Positions 38,201-50,200 of a stretch of DNA of 64,000 nucleotides are shown piece by piece. The stretch's first letter is position 1; the number at the start of each line of letters is the position of its first letter. The notes beneath the pieces are model-generated. The model did not search any database, had not been told where the DNA came from, and was given only the letters and a program-made list of their open reading frames with translations. A program made the translations under genes and the position numbers. This DNA comes from Tachypleus tridentatus (lineage: Eukaryota > Arthropoda > Merostomata > Xiphosura > Limulidae), in contig NC_134835.1 in assembly GCF_004210375.1 (NCBI RefSeq), positions 73,314,447 through 73,378,446 of the forward strand, read 5' to 3'.

Positions 38201-41200
38201 ATTAAATAACTCGACACCAGGACTGGAAAGGCCAACTTCAGGTGACTAACGCTGCTGTTTGAACGATCCGTTTGAACTACTCGTTAGTCGTCCTGGCGAG
38301 TTATTATTACACTTTTGCTGCATGTCATTTAACACTTTTACTACTTTACCTTTTAGTACTGGCCATAATGACACATAACTCGGAACCAGGACTGGAAAGA
38401 CCAACTTCAGGTGACTGACGGTGATTCTTATACTTACCTGTTAGTCTTCCTGGTAGGTTATGATCATTACCATTCTGCTACAGGAACACCTTTACAACTT
38501 TGTAGTTGTAATTACACTTTTGCTGCATGTCATTTAACACTTTTATTACTTTACCTTTTAGTACTGGCCATAATGACACATAACCTGGAACCAGGACTGG
38601 AAAGGCCAACTTCAGGTGATTGACGGTGGTTCTTGAACTTACCTGTTAGTCTTCCTGGCGGGTTATGATCATTACCATTTTGCTAGAGTAAGTATTCTAC
38701 AACTTCTTTTACTCTGCTTTCTCTCTTAACATTGTAGACTAGGTGTCAAATTGGTTTTATACTTTTTCTGTTTTTCAATGCTGTTTTGTTTTACCTTCAT
38801 TTCCTTTTATGTATTTTACTACATTTACTTTATTTTTACCTTTTTACCAGACGTTTGGCGCAGATAGCCTAGCTGCTTTGTGCCATGAAACACTAAATCA
38901 ATCAATCAATCAATGTATTTGTAAACTCGTTAGGCTCAGATGTATGGACTTATCCATGGAAGGTTGCCATCTTTACACTGTCTCTTCCTGTCAGGTTTGC
39001 CACGTCATTATGTCCTTGGCTGCAAAACATCAGTTTCCTTAGGAAGAGCTAACTTAGGCCAGAAACTGGACTGCTCCAAATACCTTTGTCACTGATCCAC
39101 CTGCATTATCTTGTAGTATCTTTCTCTAGTAAATATTAGCTTCTTCTCGTGGCATTTCTACGTATGTTAGTTTGCCTTTGACTGTAGTAAGTCTTATTAT
39201 TTCATTTCATTTATGTTTTTATTTCACAAATCCCAGCTTTAACTGCTGATAATGGGATTCCACTCTGTGGCAGGTTTTGTCTGGTCAGGTGTTCCTTGTC
39301 TCAATCTTGCACTACTTTAGAGCTACTATATAACACTCACATTTAAGATTGTGTGTTTCCATGTGACCACTGATTACTTATCCAGTATTGTATTTACATG
39401 TGCCAAATGTCAGTCAGTTTTTGTCTGTGGTGAACCACCACTATTGACTTCATCAGTAAACCAAAAGAGGATTTCTGCTCATTCCTGCTGACCAGGAAAT
39501 TAAATGAATTGGGGCAGGTCCACTTTTCAAAATATGGAATTGCAGACACCCATTGCACTGTAGCTAGTTTGACTTTTGACACTTTCCAATTGCTGTGGTT
39601 GTGGACCATGAAAGCTTTCTCCTGCATGAGTTTAGAAATTAATTTTATAATTCATACTCATGAGTATCCATTCAATGAAAAGCGAGCAAAGCTATTTTCC
39701 TTCCTTCTATTTCTCCTGGATGATTTTTCTTAAGTGGAAGGCCTTCACTGCACTCTCTTCTTAATAATTCCAGTTGCAGAAAGTTCCTTCCCTGTTTTTA
39801 TGGTTACAACAGGACATCTGCATTCTGTTCCTAGGGTTGGATGATTGATCAATGTCTTCCTCTTAATTCCAAATACAGTGTGTCTCTGCCCTACATTTAC
39901 AATTGAGTGAGTTATTATTTTGCTTGTAATATGGTTACAGTTGAGTTGAGGCAGTGCAATGACCCCATAGTACTAGGTTTGGTTTGTTGTACTTCTTGCT
40001 TCTACGATGATTTTGGGAGTTTGTCCAATTATGACCAAAAGCCCACTTTCTCTTCATAATAATGGTTGCTTGAAGTATGGGGTTGTTGGATATATATATA
40101 ACATATTCCAGATGCTCTTGCCACAATCCTCTTAATACAATTTTTTTTACTTCCTCAACCTCCTAATGCCAAGGATGACTTATGGAACCTTATCTGTCCG
40201 GTTTAGGTTGAGTGCATATCTGTTCAAGAAGATGTGCTTCTTTTTCATCTATGAGCATGTCCATACATTCTGAGGAAACAATTTCTGCTTGGTTTGATAT
40301 TTGTGTTCCAATGTTGGCCCCTTTACTTTTGCAATGTGGCATTCTAGCTGCTATTCATGGAGAGTAGACATGTGATATGTACATATTCAGAAATGGCATG
40401 AAATTTATGGGGTATACAGACTGTTACACTGATCACAAAAACATTTTAAGCAATATTTAGAGAGCAAATGAACACTGAGATAGCTTGATGTGAATAAAGA
40501 TAAGTATCTATCAGAAATACATTTTTCAGTGTAAATAAATTAACTTTTAACAGATCTCGTGCATTTGTTAGAGCTTGTTTGTTCCAAGGTATCTAAATGT
40601 TGTCCTCAAGAAAGTTCAAATAGATGGATGATAAAGCCTAGATATTTAAACTTTTGAGATGAATTACCATATACAGAAGCTAAACTTTCTTCTTAAAAAT
40701 ATATTAGGGATCATTACCACACAGGTAATGGAAATGTGTTTCAGAAATTTCCACAGTGCAAGCATTGATTCCATTTTAACATCCATTAGCCAAACTATGT
40801 GTTGGCGAGTACAGAAATTCTCCAGTTTCATATATTTTTGAATTTGCAATTTATGTTTGTATATTTATGAGTTAAACAGGATATGAAGGAAACTTTTGAA
40901 CATCTCCAAATTCAACATGAAGAAAAAGTGCAATACTTTGAAGAAAAAAGTGAGTTGAAGAGTGTTTGAATCTGTAAAAGGTTACTTCTTCATTTTCTAT
41001 CAAAAAAGTTGTAGTAACTAGCAGCCATGTGTAAATAGTTTAGAGTATGTTATATAGAAACAGATTTCACAATTTAATGTTATTTCATATGGTTATTTTA
41101 ATAAATAAACTTTGTTTTGTACATAAAAGTTGATTATTAGTTTATTTCTAATATATCCTAAGAATATGTTAACTTTCTTTGTTAATTGTTCAGTTAGGTT

Positions 41201-44200
41201 GTAAGAAAATATATGTTTCAACAAATGTAGATGTGAATCTAAATATTTATTTGTATGGTGTTATCAGGATTTTTACATAGGGATATTTTTGAAACTTTAA
41301 ACTTAATATTTGTTAAATAGCATAATATTCTTCAGTTTTCAGAGATAAAACTGAAAAACTTCAACTACAGAATGAATTGGCAGAAATTAATGTTGCTCAT
41401 AAAAAAGAGGTTTGTTTTTGTTTATGTTTCTTGTAGAAGTATGAATATTTTAAATAATAATTTACATCATGCATTGAGATCTTTTTTTTACTTTTTGTTA
41501 TCATTTACAAAGTATACTTTAGTTGATTTCATTATTTTTCAGAAACAGAAACTATTATTAAACATTCTTCAGCATAAAATAAAGTAAATGTAAGAGATAG
41601 AATATATTCTCATCTTTGCATATTTTTCTTCTTCAGAACAAAAGATTACCAATCACATGTAGATTTGTCACAACATTTCATATGTAATATTATACAAGCA
41701 AATTATTTTCATTGAAATTAGGTCACATTTTGTTATGCCTAAAATGGTTATAGATTTCTCAAGATAAATTGTGACATGCAAGTCTTATCGATCATACTAG
41801 AACCCAAACATAATAATAAAAATGTTCCTTGTGGTAAATGAAAAAAAATATTTTATCTAATTAAGAGTTTTTTTTATTTCCCAATTTATAAAAAAAACTT
41901 ATGGCGATAGAAAAAAATGGATATTATTTTCAAAATCTGTGTAGCTGAACTGAGGAACATCTGTTATTAAAACCAAAATAATTTTTATGAAGTTTAAATT
42001 TGCAAACCTGTGTTATTGTCAAAAATAAGTGTAAATTCTGAAAATAAAAATGTTTTATTTGATATTAGTTGTTCTGGTACCTATCAGAACACTGAATTGA
42101 TTATAAAATTGATTATTTTGATCCAGAAGGCTGTTTAAACCTTGGATAAATCTTTAATTTGAAGTATACAGTCATGTGAAAAAGTTAGGGTACCATATGA
42201 AAGCCTGTGTATTTGTGTAACATTTTTGGATATGTAGATATTTAACCTCAATTATAATAATACTGAGAGATTATAGGAATATAACTAAATAATTAAAACT
42301 GAAGAAAAGACTTTTCTAGATCTTCTGTAAATGTAATTCTACAAAAATGCATATTCTAACTGAGGAAAAGTTAGGACACCCCCACATTTATTCCCACTTA
42401 AAATGGCTCAACTCACACACAGGTGTATCACACCAGGTGCACATGATTAGAAGATTGTTACTCAGCATTTTTAATGAGGCTTGCCCTATTTAAACCTCAG
42501 ACATTTAGTTTGGTGTGCTCCTGACTGTTGAAGTGAGAGTGAGCACCATGACAAGAGCAAAAGAGCTGTCTGAGGCCTTCAGAAAGAAAATTGTAGCAGC
42601 TTATGAGTCTGGTAAGGGATTTAAAAAAATCCCAAAAGATTTTGAAATCAGCCATTCCACTGTCCAGAAAATAGTCAACAAGTGGAGGGCTTTCAAAACA
42701 ACTGCCAACATGCCCAGGTCTGGTCATCCAAACAAGTTCACCCCGAGACCAGATCACAAGATGCTAAAAGAGGTTTCCAAGCACCCTAACATGTCATCAC
42801 GGGACCTGCAGCAGGCTCTGGTTACTGTTGATGTGAAAGTGCATGCCTCTACAATCAGAAAGAGACTGCACAAGTTTAACTTGCATGGGAGGTGTGCAAG
42901 GAGGAAACCTTTGCTCTCTAAGAGAAAATCAAGGCCAGACTAAAGTTTGCCAGAGAGAATGTAGACAAAGACCAGGACTTCTGGAATAATGTTCTTTGGA
43001 CAGATAAGTCCAAAATTAAATTATTTGGACACCAGGTCAGAGGACATGTTTGGCATGAACCAAATACAGCATTCCTGGAAATGAACCTCATACCAACTGT
43101 GAAGCACGGAGGTGGAAGTGTCATGGTTTGGGGCTGCTTTGCTGCAGCAGGACCTGGACAGCTCACAATCATAGAATCCACCATGAATTCTACTGTGTAC
43201 CAGAGGGTGCTTGAGGATCATCTGAGACCATCTGTATGAAAGTTAAAGCTGAAGCAGAACTGCACCCTGCAACATGACAATGACCCAAAACATACCAGTA
43301 AATTCACCAAGGACTGGCTGAAAACTAAGAAATGGAGAGTCCTAGAATAGCCAAGTCAAAGCCCAGATCTTAATCTCAATGAGATGTTGTGGGGTGACTT
43401 GAAATGGGCTGTACATGCAAGAAACCCCTCAAACATCTTACAGCTGAAAGAATTCTGCATTGAGGTGTGTGGCAAACTTTCTTCAGACCGATGTCAGAGA
43501 CTGGTAGATGGCTAAAAGAAGTGTCTCACTGCAGTTATTTCAGCCAAAGGGGGTAACACTAGCTATTAAGGGGTAATACACCTGTGTATTAGTTGAGCCA
43601 TTTTAAGTGGGAATAAATGTGGGGGGTACTAACTTTTTCCTCAGTTAGAATATACATTTTTGTAGAATTACATTTACAGAAGATTTTGAAAAGTCTTTTC
43701 TTCAGTTTTAATTGTTTAGTTTTATTCCTATGATCTCTCAGTATTGTTAAAATTGAGATTAAATATCTATGTATCTAAAAATGTTACACAAATACACAAG
43801 CTTTCATATGGTATCCTAACTTTTTCACATGACTGTAGCTTTTGGTGACAATAGTATTTTATTCAAACTGAAACTGTGAATATTATTTATTTTTACCCCA
43901 CCTCCAATTGACTTCATTTTCCAGAAAAACATAAAAATAATAAATTTTTACTCATTCAGTTATAATACACATATGCAAGATATTATTGCTACACTAGTTA
44001 GATATCAATAAATATGTAAAAGAATTTAACGTTTATCAGCTTCAATTTCCACGCAAGATCATAAAAGAATTAAACTGATATCAAATGCTTGAAGTGAATT
44101 AATTGCCTGCAATTCCTTGTTACATGACTATGTGAAAATTATAAATAGCATCCCTTTTCTTAGATCTTTTATATTCAGTTTCTAAGTTTTAATTTCTTTG

Positions 44201-47200
44201 CTGTGGATAAAATAGAATAGTTCATATACACTAATCTAAGTTCATAATGTTATTATGATTACTGTATTGTTATTTTGTTCAGCTAAACTCACGTGAGGAC
44301 TGCCTGAAAGCCAAAAATTGCACTATCAGTGATGTCCAGGAACAACTCAAATGTTTGTCAGAAGAACTGCAGAAAACTGCTCATGAAAAAGGTAGTTAAA
44401 TATTTATTCAGGGAGGTGTTTACGATCTATGACAAAGGTGCATAAATAGAACAAGGCCTTCAGTCCTTCAATAACGCAGGCCTATAATGGTTTTATTATC
44501 TTGAAATTTTTACATGCTCTACAGTAATTTCTGTAAGTAGAATTTCAAAATGAGATCCATTTTTCTCCATCCTGTACAGATTTTTCATGAAACATATTCA
44601 GATCACATTTTTTTATGCTTAAAATGTTGATGACCACTGGTTATAGATTTTTTAAGACAAATTGCAACATGAGAGGTTTATCAATCGTTCTAGAACATGA
44701 GAAACACACCGGTAGTATATAAATGGTTAACATGTCACATGACATGTCATTTTTGGATAGTATTTGTTTGTGTATGCACTTTGGAATTTTTTCTTTCAGT
44801 ATTATTTATTCAGGGCTATGGCAACAAGAAGTTGTATAAATGATCCAAACATATTCTCTTGTAATTGTGATAAATTTGTTGCAAAGAAACAAAGACAAAA
44901 CATTACAGAAATCATAACAAAGCATATTACGTGTATTTTGAAATAAAATGGACGCTGCACAAAGTGTGTACCATTTGTATTGAAAATTGAGACAATGGAA
45001 TAAAGACAAGAAAAATTCCAGTAGTCTGGTGTGAGCCCAGAAACCATGAAGTTGACTGCTGTTTTTGCTGAGATAACATACAATGCTACAACACTCAATA
45101 TAAAAAGGACATTTTTTATTAAAATCTTCATTCTGCTATGAGATCTGTTGCTCATGATATATTTGTACCCACTCCACTGGAAACTCTTGACACAGTTACT
45201 GAATCTGATGTAAATAGAAATGATAAGAGAGACCTAAAAATCTCTGAAGAATTCTTTGGAAGTCCCAAATCTCTCATTAAATTATTATGTTCACCCTGTG
45301 TGAAAAGATGTGGTTGACCAGACTTCAGGCTAAGAACCGACCTTCTCCAAGGACATTTTTCTGATACAGAAATTATGAGAATAAGGTTCACTGGTTTATT
45401 TCAATAATATTGCTGAATTAATATTTATGTGAGGAGCTGCAGCCTAAGAGTGAAATGAATGGTAATTTTTCATTGATTCCTCCAAAAGAAGTATGAAAGG
45501 TGTTGTCCTTTGCAGTGGAAATGTTATATGCATCTATTTCTATTGCTTATTCAGTTCACTTCAATTAAACATACAAAAAACCCTCCTAACCTCTTAATAA
45601 GTTCAAATACAAATAGCATGGTTGGCTACTTTCTGCAGACTTAAAAGTCCTGTGTATGTTGTTGGGTCAACAGTCTGCTTCAACAAAATTTCCATGTTTT
45701 TAGAGTGAATGGGACAGTAGAGCACAAAGTCAGCATTGTATAAAGAGGCAATGGCCATTTAGAGTCAGCCTGATATCAAGATCGTAAAACATTAAATGTG
45801 AAAGTTTGGTTGACACAAAAATAATCCTATTACCTCCACTTCAAATAAAACTGGGCCATTTTAAATATCTACATAGACAATTCACAGCTCTTTCAGAAGT
45901 GAAACTTAAAGAAGATATTTTTGTTGGATTCATTTTATTTTTATTTTCGATAACAAAAACATAATAAAAAGTGTTCATTGTGGTATATGAAATAATAATT
46001 TGACCTAAGTAAGAGTTTTTTTTCTTCCAGATTTGTAAAAAATCCTCACATGATAGAAAAAACAATATGTTTTTAAAATGTGCATAGCTGAACTTTGAGA
46101 AACCTGTTATTAAAACCAAAAATAATTTTATGAAGTTTAAATTTGCAGGCCAGTGTAATCAGTGACATTCTTTGTGTGATGCTAGTTATATGATATTGCT
46201 CTTCAGAACAATTTTCATAACAGGAAGCTTTTGTGTAATGTATAGAAAAGCTTACTTATCATATACAGAATCCAACTATATGAGAAAATGTTTTCTGAAA
46301 ATCCATTTGAATAAAGCAAAAGTACTAATTCTTGGATTTCAGCAGATGGTTGTAGTATGAATTCTTTAATCTATGCACATCTTATGACTGGGTACTAACT
46401 TGGATGTGTGGCTGATGCTTTGTCTTGATAGTATCTCACTTAGTGACAAAGATATACACACTTGTTATTGTTGTATTAGTACTTTATCCTTAAAGAATGT
46501 AGAGATCACCTTGGATTTTTTCTTGACTGTTTGAATGTTTAATATACTATTTATATAACTGAACCTTGCAACTGCAAACCATAAAATTCATTGCAAAAAT
46601 TTTCCCAACATATTCTCCACCATTTTTGTAAATGTTATATCACTCACAGAATGCATAAATTGTTAGACTTCCAAAGACACTTAAATACACATATGCTTTG
46701 TCCAGTATGATGTAATAAATGCATTTGTCTTGTGCAAAGTGCTAATCAAATATCTTACAGCATAAGAGATGATAGTCCATTTAACTATGTGCTTTCAGGA
46801 AGCTTGTAAGTTCAAAATACAAATCTAATGAAGCATGCACTGTTTTTCTTGGTTACTTCTTCCAAAAAATTGTTTACTTTTTTTCACTACTTCTGGTAGC
46901 TATCTATTAATTAGCCTGTTTGTTCTCTGCTGGAATCATGCTTTAACCCCTTATTTTAAGATATGATTCAACATTACAGGTATTTCTCTTTTTAAGCACT
47001 CATATTTCATATATTGCAACTTTCTATAATTTCAGAATAGACAATTTTCATTTCTGAAAGACCTATGTTGTAATTTTGCCAAACGTGTTCAATTTTAGGT
47101 AACACCTTATCATGCAATTCACCATTTACATTTCAAATGAATTGCAATTACGTATCAGGCTGAATATTTAAATTTTGTTTGTTTTTTAATCAAAGAGAAA

Positions 47201-50200
47201 AGTGCTTGCTTATATTCCAATGTCACAAATATTTGTTTTCAGATGAATGCAACAAAATATTGGAAACTAGAGAGATTAAAATAAGTAACTTAGAAGAAAA
47301 CATAGAAACCCTAAAAGGTCAAGTGAAGAGCTTGGAGGTAAGTGTTTATGTTCTCCTTTTGTATGTAAAATTAAATAAAGACAAATTACATTTTCAAATA
47401 GTTATGATAAAGTTCATGTGTGAAAAGTAACTAAAACCTGGAATTTTATGTGGTATGTTAGCTGAGTCAGGATATATTATTAAGTTTCACAAATGGCTTG
47501 GCTTAAAATTAATAATAACCAAATGCTTTTCATTCACATTTTTAGTGAATTTTAGCTGTTGTGTTCCAACCAGTAATGCGTATCACACTTAGTAATTGGT
47601 TTGTAAATTCAAAAGTATTTGCAATATTCAGCTTTTAGTAACTTGTGAAACATAATTTTATTACTTCACATAAACACTATTGACCTTATTCTGGAATTGT
47701 TATTCTTTGAGAAATAAATGACACCTCAGAGCTTAGTGACGTACACAACAGCTATGTTTCTCACCCCAGCCAAACCCACTGTCAGTTTAAGACTTTACAG
47801 TTCACTGGCCTCAAAACTGGTGACTATTAATTGAGAGATGTTTTTATGATGCAGGTCTATCACTGTAGCCCAACAACCATTGCTAAACTGAATAATTTTA
47901 ATAGAGGTCAGAGCAATTCTTGAAGGTATGTGCTGCAAATCCAATGCTAGTTTCAAGATTGATGTAGTAATTAAAAATAGAAGTGGCAGCACTGAATTAT
48001 TGTTATAGTGACTACTGGCAACCCCACCCCCTGGTATCATTGCCAGACACCAGTGAAATGTACTTGCACATATAGAAAACATTTTGTCAAAAGAATAAAA
48101 TGGTATATGACACTTACAAGATTTATGACAGTAAGAAAAAATCTTTAAAACAAGAAATTAATACTTAAAGTATATTTAGATAATTAATATTCATAGTTTT
48201 ACACCATGCTAACTGACTTTTTATAATATTAATGTACACTTACCAGGATGAAAAAAACACAGCTAACATTTTGCTGAAGCAAAAAGAATGTATAATTGAT
48301 AAAACCAACTCTGTAGTTGAGTCTGTACAAAAGGAGCTACAAAAGATGACAAGTGAAAATGAAAAAGAAGTGGAACGTTTGTCAAGCTACTGTAAAGAAC
48401 TCACTGGTCAACTCAATCAAGAAAAGGCAAGGTATAGCTGCCATATAACAAAAACACACTACTGACATATGTATGGTAATTGGTGCTTTAATATTATGCT
48501 GTGAGTATATATGAGTATAAATTTATATTATAATACGTTTTTGGTTATTTTATAGTTTACAGCATTTTTTACTTTCAGAACATAAGGCTCCAGATTTAAC
48601 ATAATTGAAGTGTGTTATTATATGAGTGTTATTTATTTTCTGCAAGCTTACATCTATTTGCATTAATTTTTATGAAACAAAACAAACACCTGCTGTTTAC
48701 ATTAGATAATAATCAAAATTAAGTCACAATATGAGTGTGAATAATTTATATAAACTGAGCATTTCTATAAGCTTGTAAAGGATTTCATAATGACAGCATT
48801 CATCAGCATAAGTGTCATCATTACTTTAATTCCACATGTGTCTGTAATTTTTGCTTTAAATGGAAACATAAATGATATCCAAGAACCTCTGTTTAACAAT
48901 ATAGCTGTTTTACTTAGTAAAAATTCATGTCAGTGCTAGATGGACACTTGTGGTATATCCAGGTCAAACCAACTTGACACTAGGGCTATATCAGATAGGC
49001 CCACTAAATAGTAGGAGATTAATTCAAGCTGTTGATAAATTCAAAATAAATATTGTAGTATTATAAAAATATAGAAGTGCCTTGTATATTCAAATACAAT
49101 ACACTCACCATGGGCAAAATGGGTGTAATTCTTAAATTGACAAACACAAAATAATATTAAAAAATAGACTATTCAGTAAATTATATATGGCCATATTTAT
49201 TTGAAATCTGTTGGAGATACAAGACTATTCAATTTAACAGTTATTAGTTAGTTTATTTAGGGATTTAATATTTAATGATTATTTAGTTTTCATAACAAGT
49301 GTTTTAATATTTAATTATTTTAAAAGTGATAGTTATGAGAAGTTTCGTTATGTAACTTTGTGCGAGTCATTCATTGTATGTAGTTTAATTGTTATACTAG
49401 GGTTCTGTAATATTATTGACTTTATCTCATTCAAAGCTTTTAAGTTTTAATTTTATGTTTAATATTGTTGCTACTAGAGGTCTAGGTATTTCTAGATTCT
49501 TCAGTTATATGTTATAAATACAGCAAAAATTTCAACAGGAAGCTAAACGATGCTACACGTGTTATAAAATGGAGCATGTTGCAAGAAAGTTTAAGTCTTA
49601 CCAACAAATAACAGCTGAAGTTTCAATGTATATAAAGCAGCTGGAACTGCCTACAAAAATAGAGCTGACAAGAAACAATAAAAAAGTCACACTATCACCA
49701 TGGATGTTGTTAGCAGAAGAATTCACCACAAGAAGGAAGTGCTATCTTCATGATTAAACAGTGTATGGCTGATAGTCAGCTCAAGTTAGCAAATGGATAA
49801 ATAGTTCCAGTAGTGATTGTAGCATATGATAAATATCAAGAGGTAACAACAAATCACAGCATGTCAGTAGGTGAAAGGCTATGCCAGAGACAAGAAAGTA
49901 AAAGTCCTACAAGACACAGTGTAGTAGTGTGATAGTAAAAGCCAGTTTAGTATTTGATGATGAGGTTATGAGAATGGTATGTCTGTGTGTACTAATTGAT
50001 GGAACAGTTAGAAACTTTCCCATAGCAAAATAAAAGGTGGATACTCCATACTATGTAGGAGACCTTGAAGCCACATGTGATTGGTAACATACCAGGTAGT
50101 AGAAGTCTAGACAGAAAGAATACTGGTGAGGCGTTTGAAGTCACTACAAAAGCTCAAGAGGAAAAAGATCAAGCAAGACATCAAGCCTCTTCATGTCTTG

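Larger units (their letters stand above)
32929..38913 (+). mobile_element. I-like LINE, copy 2 (full length, pseudogenised)
   Basis: A complete non-LTR retrotransposon of 5985 bp, flanked by an exact 11-bp target-site duplication TGTATTTGTAA (32918-32928 and 38914-38924). Layout: 5' UTR with a GC-rich start (32929-33368), ORF1 (33369-34639), ORF2 with endonuclease, RT and RNase H (34642-38104), a 3' UTR with tandem hairpin repeats (38208-38690) and the tail ggcgcagatagcctagctgctttgtgcc plus (aatc)n. The RNase H after the RT and the short tandem tail point to the I superfamily (I/Nimb-like). That assignment is from memory. Its composition is clearly less AT-rich than the introns around it. Frameshifts, stops and an RT deletion make it inactive. 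Confidence 0.85.

Noticed and set aside
44802-45155. 117-codon - strand frame, similar to a 78-codon + strand frame at 6941-7177 (both begin MSN.S.SR.K)
   Set aside because: The similarity arises because both lie antisense to the coding region of family X copies 4 and 1. The sense strand matches a known protein family.
47179-47430. 83-codon open frame as a stand-alone small gene
   Set aside because: It is exon 10 of the SYCP1-like gene plus read-through of its flanking introns.
48232-48465. 77-codon open frame as a stand-alone gene
   Set aside because: It is exon 11 with a little intron on each side.
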